Shown here one piece after another: positions 25,901 through 33,411 of a DNA stretch of 64,000 nt. The number at the start of each line of letters is the position of its first letter. The first letter of the stretch is position 1. The notes under the pieces are model-generated. The model ran no database searches, had not been told where the DNA came from, and saw only the letters and a program-made list of their open reading frames with translations. This DNA comes from Leucobacter muris (lineage in GTDB: Bacteria; Actinomycetota; Actinomycetes; Actinomycetales; Microbacteriaceae): positions 2,790,001 through 2,854,000 of the forward strand of contig NZ_CP035037.1 of assembly GCF_004028235.1 (NCBI RefSeq), given 5' to 3'. The translations under genes were made by a program, and so were the position numbers.

Positions 25901-26416
25901 CGAGGTCGACACCTCATTTACGCCCAGCTCGCCTACGTTCGCTGAGAGGCCCACTTGAGCACCGGCCACACCTCTCGCCTCGACGCCCGTGAGGAATAGC
26001 TCGGCGGTACCGAGATTCCGAGTGCCGAGATTGCACACGAGCCTGGCCCCATCGCCTTGAATCTCAGACGACGGGTCTACCCCGTCCGTAAGACACTCGA
26101 ACGGTAACTCAGTAAATACAGCGTTTTGCGCCGTGAAAGTTACAACCACGTTCTCCTGCGAATGGTTCTCAGGTGCAGGGTCTGCATCATTAACGTTGTA
26201 ACGCCAGACAGCGGTGAGTTCAGTACCACGCTGCAGCGGATTCGGAGTACCTGCAGCCCAGCTTCCTTCGAGCCCATAGACGGGGGTGACGGCGTGAGTA
26301 GCATCGGTCTTCTGAAGCCCGGCAAAGCTGACTACTGCGGTGCAGGCCAGTACCGCAGCGCACAGTCTCTTCGCTCTGTGGCGGACATTCATCCGAGTTA
26401 TGAAGTTATCTTTCAA
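22940..26416 (-). CDS. large LPXTG surface pilin / adhesin, copy 2
   Basis: The 1158-aa product reads the same as that of copy 1, including signal sequence, DUF11-like domains and LPLTG sorting signal. Two intact copies imply doubled gene dosage. Identity indicates a very recent duplication, ongoing gene conversion, or an assembly repeat. Confidence 0.85.
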   Translation of the reverse strand: MKDNFITRMNVRHRAKRLCAAVLACTAVVSFAGLQKTDATHAVTPVYGLEGSWAAGTPNPLQRGTELTAVWRYNVNDADPAPENHSQENVVVTFTAQNAVFTELPFECLTDGVDPSSEIQGDGARLVCNLGTRNLGTAELFLTGVEARGVAGAQVGLSANVGELGVNEVSTSLPELDIVAPFRMDMKFDGGNPLNSRDGDQNVLKFPWSLRHAPGSNAGPGTVSYDLTFTATGGESVMPSVDGCTTLGYKIPGHPYSGKGFDAAQTAPFPATCTLVQLGSNQMRLTLTGIDYSKMLDPTTDSNGVALPAEWDVVASGLISVRFTYVAGTAISFTSTAPTYTSTALETSSDDPANNQNRRASVRGTWSGGWDLRNMAPPVQGRLWKDTYRSMAGQPVLAQSGVRPPSGSETRTQVCTILDTKYVTFNSSAAGPISGGVVTPYPGVTYEYFTGTGTGGILNPSNSAYDPNSFQCDGSTGTEWQATLPSDLSKVKAVRATFPASANIRDAVAYLRTYSTVKPNVAVGQDIWTWTSYRTGSNAWVNSHRTSNASDVPVQGTVTPGSRYAYAGSGRDVLRIVTGRPLVKKTVDQSITMPGATVNFTITYRVKAPGDIVVDNLDLRDVLPAGLTYVPGSASVAPTSVSGQILSWSIGSVSTNTDYTILLSATVDSNADPGEVFSTRVKAVLAGATDEDTASTRVRDGGYTFLTKTADAQQVPHVSGAAQDGWTVRLTSADSVAQSFTDTIDVLPYNGDGRGTSFSGTYQLSGPVTAVSGSTVYYTTADPATLVDDPADPTNGAAGDPSGNTVGWSTTFTPDATGVRVIGPSLPAAASQEFKIDITTTGATFEDIYVNRAESRAARTQLKMRTSSWFQIAAVNSISIKKYVQDSDGGWHDAQNVDDYPTRYAGDTVPYRLVVTNTGDETLTDVQITDDRVALASLDPLPDGLEAGAIIPELLPGEDNAVTIDYSIKLGDEAAGGTLVNNACAVPTDTEVDEPCDPAGIIVETSTLAWYLSNSGDEGRYLAGSEWSLVRVDKNGEPIGAAVEVTDCVAETGANCSGSDVNPELGKIRISGLTAGDYVLTQTRAPAGYVLDDTPREITVRGYTAFQKSFRNTQSDVPQLPLTGGMGTFAIFLGAGSAGLLVAFALWMQRRRSREAMS

Positions 26417-26531
26417 GGTAATTCTTTCGAAGCTCGAGAACTATTACTATGCACGCTTACCTCCTGTAATCCCTAACGGGCGCTTCACGGTGAGGGATGG
26501 TTGGGAACTGTCGCCATGCTCCGGAACTGAA

Positions 26532-26582
26532 GGTGTTGTGGCGTGGACCATGGAGCCTTCGCATGGCCCACACCACAACACC
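26532..26582 (-). promoter_or_regulatory. long intergenic hairpin between the two pilin genes, copy 2
   Basis: Second-unit counterpart of the 21-bp stem at 19865-19915. Confidence 0.55.
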
Positions 26583-26589
26583 CTGCAAC

Positions 26590-28101
26590 TTAGGCGTCCT
26601 GGTTCTGTCGACGTCGGTTCATTAGTACGAACCCCGCAGCAACAGCCACCGCGGCAACACCAGCTGCGATGAGCATGACCTGACCCGCGGCACCCGTCAG
26701 CGGCAGCTCGGGCACACCCTGCTGCGTGTTCACGATGTCAACATTGTCCGAGACCGTCGTCTCACCAATCTTCACCGTCACCGCAGTGAACGGGTCAGCC
26801 GGCAGCACGTAGCCTGCAGGAGCCGCTACTTCCTTGAGGACATAGCAGCGCTGCTGCGCATCAATGACCGGGTTCACGCTATCGCTCACGAACAGGCCAG
26901 GAATCGAGATAATACCAGTCCCCGCGGAAGTGAACTGCGTCTCACCATTGGCAACAACCGGGTCGCCGGCAGCTTCCGCTGCCGAGCAGTCGGCAGCGTA
27001 CGGGTCAACAGCGTTGTACACCTCGAACACCGCACCATTCAGGCGGCCCTCGTTACCCGAGGTGCCAGCGGCACGCTTCTGCACCTCAAGGCTGCCCCAG
27101 TGCGTTTCGACCTCATTCGACAGAACCGGAGGGTTCGTGCTCGGGTCAAAGCCCGGGTTGTTCGGCCGCAGTTCAGCCTCGTTGGTGATCGTACCGTTCC
27201 CAAGCGTCGTCACCGTACCCGCGAACACGACCTGGATTTTCTTCCCAGCCTGAGCGTTCGGGCTCTGATTCAGCCAAGCGAGCCCCGCAGCGGTGAAGTT
27301 CATCGTGATCTGCTGACCATCAACAGTGAGCGTGTAGTAGCTCGCATCAAGCGGGCTACCGTCCACCGTGACAGTCATATCCGCCGGCGCTACCGGCGTA
27401 AGACGACTATCCAGGGTGTCGCGAATCGCGAACCCGGTCCAATCCTCACCAGTGGTCGGGATCGGAACCGTCACAGGGAACTTCACAACCGACCCGAGAC
27501 CAGTGTCCTGCTGCTCCTCGATCGTCTTCTCGATCGTTCCTTCACCGTTCTTCGGGTAGGCGTGCACGTCGTACACCCAGCCGTTCTCGTGCGGCATCGG
27601 AATAGTCACGATGAACGGAGACGCGGAATCGATGATCTGTGCGGGAGCCGACGTCTCGCACACCTGGTACACGCCGATCGGAAGGGCAACGTTCGCTGCA
27701 CCATTCGCATCAGCAGTCGGCATCGCCTGCCCGGCACCAAGCGTGTACCCGGCAGGTGCCGTGCACCCATCACCGGGCGTAAGGTCTCCCAAGGCGTCCC
27801 AATTCGCCGGCACAGACAGGTCAACTGGCTGCCCATCCTTCAGCAGCGGGTACACCGTGAACACCACACCCTCAACGGGATCCGTGAAATCACCCGCAGC
27901 AGGAGCCTCACTAATATCACCGTCAGAGCCGTTGACCTGATGCAGGTACTTATGCACCGTCAACGAGCCTTCCCGGCCAAAGCCGATGTTACCGTAGTTC
28001 TGCGGCGCAGCAAACGCGGCAGAACTCGCGCCCACCATGGCCGTCATACCGACAGCCCCGACCATCGCGGCAACGCGCCGCATCGTTTTCCGTTCAGCCA
28101 C
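26590..28101 (-). CDS. SpaA/FimA-type shaft pilin, copy 2
   Basis: The 503-aa product reads the same as that of copy 1, with the YPKN pilin motif, E-box and LPLTG. The 90 bp between its GTG and IS3 copy C are the same as upstream of copy 1, including an A/T-rich TAATATTTATG stretch at the IS junction that could contribute to a promoter. Confidence 0.92.
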   Translation of the reverse strand: MAERKTMRRVAAMVGAVGMTAMVGASSAAFAAPQNYGNIGFGREGSLTVHKYLHQVNGSDGDISEAPAAGDFTDPVEGVVFTVYPLLKDGQPVDLSVPANWDALGDLTPGDGCTAPAGYTLGAGQAMPTADANGAANVALPIGVYQVCETSAPAQIIDSASPFIVTIPMPHENGWVYDVHAYPKNGEGTIEKTIEEQQDTGLGSVVKFPVTVPIPTTGEDWTGFAIRDTLDSRLTPVAPADMTVTVDGSPLDASYYTLTVDGQQITMNFTAAGLAWLNQSPNAQAGKKIQVVFAGTVTTLGNGTITNEAELRPNNPGFDPSTNPPVLSNEVETHWGSLEVQKRAAGTSGNEGRLNGAVFEVYNAVDPYAADCSAAEAAGDPVVANGETQFTSAGTGIISIPGLFVSDSVNPVIDAQQRCYVLKEVAAPAGYVLPADPFTAVTVKIGETTVSDNVDIVNTQQGVPELPLTGAAGQVMLIAAGVAAVAVAAGFVLMNRRRQNQDA

Positions 28102-28228
28102 CCGAACGTCTCCTTTCGTAGCCGCAGGAGACCCAAAGCCCCTGACGCCATAACACGCCACCAACCGAACTACAGCGTTCATAAATATTACTGAATTGGC
28201 CTGGTTTGAGTTCCGACCGGTTTTCCTG

Positions 28229-29140
28229 TCAACCTGTCGGTGACAGAAGTTCCTCGGCCTCAGTATAGTAGGCCTGCTCGACCTCGATCGGGGTACGCAT
28301 ATCGAGCTCCCCGTGAAGGCGCTCATGGTTCCACCACCACACGTATTCGAGGGTCGCGAGTTCGACCTGCTCAACCGTCCGCCAGGGGCCCTGCTGTCGG
28401 ATCAGTTCGGTCTTGTAGAGGTTGTTGACCGCCTCAGCCATGGCATTGTCAAAACTGTCGCCGACCGTCCCGGTCGAGGGCACTGCTCCGAGTTCCGCAA
28501 TGCGATCCGTATAGACCATGGCGGTGTAATTCGACCCGTGATCGGCGTGATGGATCAGGCCATCGAGCCTGCCGCCCGATTGCCACGCAGCCATATCGAG
28601 TGCCTGCATCGGCAGAACCTCAGATTTCAGCGTCGCAGCGACATTCCAGCCCACGATTCTGCGCGAGTACACGTCAGTGACGAACGCGACATAGGCGAAC
28701 CCAGACCAGGTGGCGACGTAGGTCACGTCGCACACCCAGAGCTTGCGCGGCCCGTCAGCGGCGAATCTCCGGTTGACGAGATCGGCAGGCAGTGCCGCCG
28801 TTTTGTTAGGGCGTGTGGTGAACACGCGCTTTGATTTCCGTACCCCGCGCACGCCGGCGAGCCGCATCAGACGCTCGGTCTGGTCGCGGCCGATCTTCCA
28901 CCCCTCACGCTTCAGCAGGGCATGCATCTTCCGGCGCCCGTACACGCCATAGTGCTTCGCGTGGAGCCGCCGGATCTCAGGGAGGAGCAACTCGTCGCGC
29001 AGCTGCCTGGCTGAGGCCGACCGGGCTTTCGCGGCCCGGTATCCGCGGGAGGTGAGGAACCCACGAACTGCCGCACGCAGCGTACGACAGAGGAACTCGA
29101 CCCCGAAACGATCACGGTACTCGTCGATGAATCTGATCAT
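28229..29140 (-). CDS. IS3 transposase OrfB, copy C
   Basis: Same 303-aa DDE protein as copies A and B, full length. Confidence 0.95.
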   Translation of the reverse strand: MIRFIDEYRDRFGVEFLCRTLRAAVRGFLTSRGYRAAKARSASARQLRDELLLPEIRRLHAKHYGVYGRRKMHALLKREGWKIGRDQTERLMRLAGVRGVRKSKRVFTTRPNKTAALPADLVNRRFAADGPRKLWVCDVTYVATWSGFAYVAFVTDVYSRRIVGWNVAATLKSEVLPMQALDMAAWQSGGRLDGLIHHADHGSNYTAMVYTDRIAELGAVPSTGTVGDSFDNAMAEAVNNLYKTELIRQQGPWRTVEQVELATLEYVWWWNHERLHGELDMRTPIEVEQAYYTEAEELLSPTG

Positions 29141-29451
29141 TTCGTTCGTGGCCGGTCGAGTTCCTTCGCGAAAAACACGCTCGCGGCTTTGAGTACCTCG
29201 TTGGCCTTACGGAGCTCGCTCACCTCGCGGCGTAACCGCCGGTTCTCCTGGGCCATATCGATCGAGGTGCCAGGCTTCGCGCCGGTATCGATGTCGTAGC
29301 GGCGCTGCCACACGCGCAGCGTCTCCGGGCTCACTCCGAGGAGCCCACCGACGTGTCGGCAGGCCGCGGTCAGCGACTCGTGCTCGGGACGGGCTTCGGC
29401 GAGCATCCGAAGTGCGCGCTGGCGAAGTTCAGGGTCATATTTGCTTGGCAT
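29137..29451 (-). CDS. IS3 transposase OrfA, copy C
   Basis: Same 104-aa HTH protein; only the open frame upstream of the ATG differs, because it enters phage DNA. Confidence 0.93.
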   Translation of the reverse strand: MPSKYDPELRQRALRMLAEARPEHESLTAACRHVGGLLGVSPETLRVWQRRYDIDTGAKPGTSIDMAQENRRLRREVSELRKANEVLKAASVFFAKELDRPRTK

Positions 29452-29500
29452 CGTAGTTCCATCCTTGTATAAAGATCGGAACTCAAACCAGGCCAATTCA

Positions 29501-29504
29501 AGCC
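29501..29504. repeat. right AGCC target-site duplication of the composite transposon
   Basis: AGCC follows IS3 copy C and matches 14854-14857. The 25 bases after it are the native terL end, in frame to TGA 29527-29529. Confidence 0.9.
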
Positions 29505-29528
29505 AGCAGTGGTGAGGGGGTATGCCTG

Positions 29529-30839
29529 ATGCTCGATGAGACTGAGCTCGGTGAGCGTTGCGCCGCGGTGATGAAGGATGCACGCCAGGAGTGGATGCGC
29601 CTTCGAAACCTGCAGCGGCACATCGACGGGAAGGTGCTCAGGACGTGGATGCCGGACGGCGCGGACGCGGAGTACAAGGATCTGCTGGACAAGTCAGGCG
29701 GTCCGTGGCTTGGGTTCTCGCGCGACGCGATCGCGCAGGGCTGCCGAATCAACGGCTACGCGAACGAGGACATCTGGAATCGCGTGTGGCGGGCCAACGG
29801 GATGGATGGCCGGCAGGGCGTGTCCACGAAGGAAGCGGTGGGGCTCGGCAAGAGCTTCCTGATGCTGCTGCCCGCTGATGGTGATCAGGGTGTCGTGATG
29901 CGCCCGATGTCGGCGCACAACACCTTCGCCGTGTACGCAGACCCGTGGGACGATTTCCCCGAGTTCGTGCTCTACCGCGTGGGTGCTACGAAGCAGGGTC
30001 CGACGTTCTGGAACTCGCAGTGGTATGCCTTCGACAGCGAAGGCAGCTACCGGTTCGACGGGTCGCCGTCGACGCCGCAGAATCTCCGCCCTACCCCGCA
30101 TGGTCTCGACTTCGCACCAGTGGTTCGGATCTCGAACTCGCTCGCGTCGGAGGGCGAACCGCAGTCGAGCGTGGAGCCGGGGATCCCGATCTACAAGCGC
30201 ATCGTCGACGCGACCTTCGCGCTGCAGATGATCCAGAGATACGGCGCGTTCCCTCAGAAGTGGGGTGCCGGTGGGACGCTCGGCGAAGTGCGGGTCGCGA
30301 TCGACTCTCTGATCCACGCTCCTGGTGAGGCCGGTGAGACGGTCCGGTTCGGCACGTTCGAGGCGGCAGACCCTACGAAGATGGTCGCCGCGCTCGAAGC
30401 GCATGTGAAGCATCTCGCGGCTGTGCTGCAGGTGCCTCCGCACTACCTGCTGGGCGCCGTGGTGAACATGAGCGCTGAGGGCATCGCGGCTGCGGAGTCG
30501 GGCTATCACCGGAACATCGGTGACCGGCGCGACGCGCTCGGCGAAGGGTACGAGCTCGCGCTGCGAACCGGGGCACGGATTCTTGGCGAGTCGGCTGCGG
30601 CGAGCGCTCTGACCGATCAGGTGTCCTGGGCGAATGTGCAGTCGTGGTCGCTGGCGCAGGTGTCGGATGCGATCTCGAAGCTCGACGTCGTCGGCGCAGA
30701 TCTGGGGCGGCTGTTCCAGATGCTGCCGGGTTGGTCGAGGCAGGACGCTCTTGAGTCCGCCGGGAGCGCCAAGGACAAGAAGATGCTCAGGATTGCGGCA
30801 TCCTCGTCCAGCCAGCCAGCCAGCCAGGCGCTGAGCTGA
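29529..30839 (+). CDS. portal protein (SPP1 gp6-like), C-terminus frameshifted
   Basis: The portal forms the dodecameric ring at the capsid vertex through which DNA is packaged. The 436-aa frame matches gp6-like portals throughout: RDAIAQGCRINGY, VVMRPMSAHNTFAVY, LHAPGE-type and VPPHYLLGAVVNMSAEGIAAAESGYHRNI segments, then WANVQSWSLAQVSDAISKL. ATG 29529 overlaps the rebuilt terL stop (TGATG). The frame ends right after a (CCAG)5 repeat. In another frame the sequence continues with the normal-looking tail ADALGSLIRAGVAPEDAA to 30982, so the natural C-terminus has been shifted out of frame. Confidence 0.88.
   Translation: MLDETELGERCAAVMKDARQEWMRLRNLQRHIDGKVLRTWMPDGADAEYKDLLDKSGGPWLGFSRDAIAQGCRINGYANEDIWNRVWRANGMDGRQGVSTKEAVGLGKSFLMLLPADGDQGVVMRPMSAHNTFAVYADPWDDFPEFVLYRVGATKQGPTFWNSQWYAFDSEGSYRFDGSPSTPQNLRPTPHGLDFAPVVRISNSLASEGEPQSSVEPGIPIYKRIVDATFALQMIQRYGAFPQKWGAGGTLGEVRVAIDSLIHAPGEAGETVRFGTFEAADPTKMVAALEAHVKHLAAVLQVPPHYLLGAVVNMSAEGIAAAESGYHRNIGDRRDALGEGYELALRTGARILGESAAASALTDQVSWANVQSWSLAQVSDAISKLDVVGADLGRLFQMLPGWSRQDALESAGSAKDKKMLRIAASSSSQPASQALS
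30808..30827 (+). repeat. (CCAG)5 tetranucleotide repeat at the portal C-terminus
   Basis: Five perfect CCAG units. One unit more, or two fewer, would join the portal frame to the downstream tail. Tetranucleotide repeats are prone to slippage and this one controls whether the portal ends early. Confidence 0.9.
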
Positions 30840-30982
30840 GCGGCGCCACCAAGGACCAGGCTGACGCCCTCGGCTCGCTCATCCGTGCCGGTGTCGCACC
30901 GGAGGATGCAGCACGCCGTGTCGGTCTCACTGGGCTGCAGTTCACCGGGGCGACCCCGGTCGCGCTGCGGCTCCCCGAATGA
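30839..30982 (+). pseudogene. out-of-frame portal C-terminal tail
   Basis: The frame encodes SGATKDQADALGSLIRAG, then VAPEDAARRVGLTGLQFTG and a LRLPE ending. Portals of this family commonly end in such a segment (helical PEDAARRVGL then FTGA-x-PVxLR). It has no start of its own, so it is best read as the detached 48-residue end of the portal. Confidence 0.65.
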
Positions 30983-31054
30983 ACCTACCCACGCTCGTGG
31001 GGATGCAGGATACGGCACCTGCTCGAACATGCCGGCGAAGGAGAACCACCCATC

Positions 31055-31639
31055 ATGTCCACCGAGAACCAGCCTGCGAATGAGAACCCGGCCGGCGACG
31101 AGCCGACAGGCGGCGGCAAGCCGGAATACACGCCCCCGGCATCGCAGGAAGAACTCGACCGCATCGTCGAATCGCGTCTCGCACGCGAACGGTCGAAGTA
31201 CGCCGACTACGACGCCCTCAAGAAGAAGGCAGCCGACCACGACGCGTACCTCGATTCGCAGAAAGACGAGCACCAGAAGGCGCTCGACCAGACGAAGGCC
31301 GACACCGAGAGCGCGGTCGCACAGCGATACCTCTCGAAGCTCGTCTCCTCGGAGGTGAAGGCGATCGCGTCGGCGCTGGGGTTCAACGACCCGTCGGATG
31401 CGCTCGCTGTCATCGACGCGGAGAAGCTGCCCGTGAAGGACGACGAGCCCGACACCGAGGCGATCAAGGCCGCGGTCGAGAAGCTCGCGACCGACAAGCC
31501 GTACCTCGTGAAGGCGGGGAGCGCTCGTCCCGCGACGCGCCCGCGTCCGAAGCAGGGTGAGCGGCAGGAGTCGGGCCCCGCGAAGGGTCGCGCTGCGGCT
31601 GCGCTGCGTCAGCTCGGGGCATCCAGGAAGTCCTCCTGA
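31055..31639 (+). CDS. capsid scaffolding protein
   Basis: This 194-aa protein is very rich in Glu, Lys, Asp and Ala, with a long helical centre (EELDRIVESRLARERSKYAD followed by a coiled KKKAADHDAYL stretch). The C-terminal domain is basic. This is the standard composition of siphovirus scaffolds, and it lies between portal and major capsid, the usual place. An AAGGAG site precedes ATG 31055. Confidence 0.85.
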   Translation: MSTENQPANENPAGDEPTGGGKPEYTPPASQEELDRIVESRLARERSKYADYDALKKKAADHDAYLDSQKDEHQKALDQTKADTESAVAQRYLSKLVSSEVKAIASALGFNDPSDALAVIDAEKLPVKDDEPDTEAIKAAVEKLATDKPYLVKAGSARPATRPRPKQGERQESGPAKGRAAAALRQLGASRKSS

Positions 31640-31660
31640 CCCACATCATCAACACCATTC

Positions 31661-31686
31661 AGGCCGTCCTCTCGGGCGGCCTTTCG
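31661..31686 (+). terminator. hairpin between scaffold and capsid genes
   Basis: AGGCCG (31661-31666) pairs with CGGCCT (31677-31682), followed by TTCGCATT and the capsid ribosome binding site. It may terminate partly or mark an mRNA processing point that raises capsid expression. Confidence 0.5.
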
Positions 31687-31704
31687 CATTGAAAGGGGCC
31701 ATTC

Positions 31705-32667
31705 ATGGCTGACATCTCTCGCAACGACGTTGCGACTCTCATCCAGGAGGAATACTCGAACGTGTTCCTCGACGCCGCGGCGAGCTCGGAGGGCTCCGCG
31801 GCGATCCAGGCGTTCGGTACCGTGCCGCTGGGCACGAAGATCACGAACGCGCCCGTGCTCACGACCCTGCCCGACGCCTACTGGGTGTCGGAGTCGGCTA
31901 CCGCGTCCGAGGGTGTGAAGCCGACCAGCGAGGCGACCTGGGGCAACAAGCGGTTCGTGGTCGAAGAGATCGCGGTCATCATCCCGGTGCATGAGGATGT
32001 GCTGGAGGACATGACCGAGGACGGTCTCGAGGAGCTCTCGAAGCTGGGCGGTCAGGCGATCGGTAAGAAGCTGGACCAGGCGGTTCTCTTCGGTACGCAG
32101 AAGCCGACGACCTGGACCGATCCGGCGCTGCTCGCGGCGGCGATCGCGGGCGGCAACGTGTTCCAGATCTCGAACACGCCGGGCGCCGACGACCTCGCGG
32201 GGTCGATCTTCCAGGCGGCCGGCGCGGTCGCGGACTCGGGCGCCGATCCGACGACGATCTTCTCCTCGTCGGGCCTCCGGTTCCGACTCGCGAACCTCCG
32301 CGCCTCGGACGGCACCGCGATCCTCTCCCGCACGATGGGAGACGCGGGCTCGTTCTCCGACTCGATCGCGGGCCTCGATGCCGCGTTCGTGAAGAACGGG
32401 GCCTGGGATCCGGCGCAGGCGACTGCGCTCGTCGCCGACAAGTCGCGTGTGAAGATCGGTCAGCGCCAGGACATCACCGTGAAGTTCCTTGATCAGGCCA
32501 CCCTCGGTACCGGGGCGAACCAGATCAACCTCGCCGAGCGCGACATGGTGGCGCTGCGCTTCAAGGCGCGCTACGCCTACGCGCTCGGCAACACCATCAC
32601 CGCCAATGGCACCTCCGCGCAGCCGGCGGGCGCCGTGACCCCGGCTGCGGCCGGTGGGGAGGGCTGA
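31705..32667 (+). CDS. major capsid protein, HK97 fold
   Basis: This 320-aa protein is the main shell subunit. It shows the HK97-like pattern: ADISRNDVATLIQEEYSNVF, then VPLGTKITNAPVLTTLPDAYWV, a spine with EEIAVIIPVHEDVLEDM, and LFGTQKPTTW. The C-terminal part reads ITVKFLDQATLGTGANQINLAERDMVALRFKARYAYALGN in two stretches. ATG 31705 follows a GAAAGGGG site. Between scaffold and small head proteins, as expected. Confidence 0.93.
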   Translation: MADISRNDVATLIQEEYSNVFLDAAASSEGSAAIQAFGTVPLGTKITNAPVLTTLPDAYWVSESATASEGVKPTSEATWGNKRFVVEEIAVIIPVHEDVLEDMTEDGLEELSKLGGQAIGKKLDQAVLFGTQKPTTWTDPALLAAAIAGGNVFQISNTPGADDLAGSIFQAAGAVADSGADPTTIFSSSGLRFRLANLRASDGTAILSRTMGDAGSFSDSIAGLDAAFVKNGAWDPAQATALVADKSRVKIGQRQDITVKFLDQATLGTGANQINLAERDMVALRFKARYAYALGNTITANGTSAQPAGAVTPAAAGGEG

Positions 32668-32670
32668 CCC

Positions 32671-32976
32671 ATGAAGCTCAAGCACGCACAGGGTCGCATC
32701 GTGGATGTGCCCGAGAACCTGGCTGAGGGCTACATCGCGCTCGGCTGGGAGAAGGTGTCCGGTTCGGTCGACGCCGCGGATCCGACCGAACCGTCGAAGT
32801 CGTGGAAGGTTGACGCGCTCAAGGCGTACGCCGCCGACCACGGCATCGACCTCGGGTCGGCGGCCAAGAAGGACGACATCCTCGCCGCGATCGAGGCGCA
32901 CGAGACCAGCGGGAACGGTGACGAGGTGTCCGGTTCGGCCGACGTCTCGGAGCCGACCATCGCTGAGGACGAGTAG
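32671..32976 (+). CDS. small head protein with HeH/LEM-like domain
   Basis: This 101-aa protein starts 3 bp after the capsid stop. Its first 35 residues form a small beta domain (LKHAQGRIVDVPENLAEGYIALGWEK). Residues 53-82 read as a helix-extended-helix domain of the LEM/SAP type (WKVDALKAYAADHGIDLGS). The tail is acidic. Such proteins follow the capsid gene in many actinophages as head decoration or fibre components. Confidence 0.7.
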   Translation: MKLKHAQGRIVDVPENLAEGYIALGWEKVSGSVDAADPTEPSKSWKVDALKAYAADHGIDLGSAAKKDDILAAIEAHETSGNGDEVSGSADVSEPTIAEDE

Positions 32977-32995
32977 CAGGCGGGAGGGCGGAGAC

Positions 32996-33411
32996 ATGGA
33001 CCTCACAAGAGCGAAGCTGGACCCGTTCCTCCCGACGCTCTCCACCGCCCAGTCCACGAAGGTGAACGCGTGGATCACCGTTCTCGGGCCACTGCTCAAC
33101 CAGAGGTACGGGGAAGCGATCACGACAGATCTGGAGCCGGTGTTCGTGTCGGCGGCAGCAGATGCGGTCATTCGGCGCCTTGAACGTCCCCGTTCGGGGC
33201 GCTGCGAGAGCGTGTCGGACCCGCATCTATCGACCGTGATGCGCGCTTCCTGCTCGCAGCGTGGTTCCTGCCTGAGGAGCTCGCGCAGCTCGATGACCTC
33301 GTAGGCACAGGTGCGGGTGTGATCCGTTCGCACCGCACGCCCGCGCCGGACGAGCAACGCTTCGGCAATCGCTACCGCCCGGAGGTGCCCGATGAGCTTC
33401 CCAACTGGTGA
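32996..33411 (+). pseudogene. head-tail connector protein, disrupted by a frameshift
   Basis: The first frame (ATG 32996) begins DLTRAKLDPFLPTLS, then YGEAITTDLEPVFVSAAADAVIRRLERP, typical of a gp6-type connector, but runs to a stop at 33304 with nonsense composition. From about 33190 the -1 frame continues the family pattern: GALRERVGPASIDRDARF, then FLPEELAQLDDLVG and RFGNRYRPEVPD, stopping at 33411. Adding one C to the CCCC at 33188-33191 would join both parts into a product of about 138 residues. Either a true mutation or a sequencing error in the C-run. Confidence 0.8.

Larger units (their letters stand above)
21525..28191 (-). repeat. 6667-bp tandem repeat, unit 2
   Basis: Second unit of the duplication, IS3 copy B plus pilin genes. 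The array then closes with a lone IS3 copy C. This is the structure expected from unequal recombination between IS copies of an original IS3-pilins-IS3 transposon. Confidence 0.95.
14858..29500 (-). mobile_element. composite IS3-flanked pilin transposon, tandemly duplicated
   Basis: The 14643-bp insertion consists of IS3 (14858-16166), pilin genes, IS3 (21525-22833), the same pilin genes, and IS3 (28192-29500). All three IS copies have the same orientation and the same 25-bp terminal repeats beginning TGAATTGGCC. The whole is flanked by AGCC. No sortase, recombinase or resistance gene is present; the only cargo is two LPXTG pilin genes per unit. Base composition is visibly less GC-rich than the phage around it, which points to a separate origin. 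Confidence 0.92.
28192..29500 (-). mobile_element. IS3-family insertion sequence, copy C
   Basis: Right-hand IS of the composite transposon, 1309 bp. Its right inverted repeat ends at 29500 and is followed by AGCC and the native terL/portal junction. Confidence 0.95.

Noticed and set aside
30990..31010. CCCACGCTCGTGGGGATG resembles part of a type I-E CRISPR repeat
   Set aside because: It occurs once, with no spacer-repeat pattern and no cas genes; it is a small hairpin between portal and scaffold genes.
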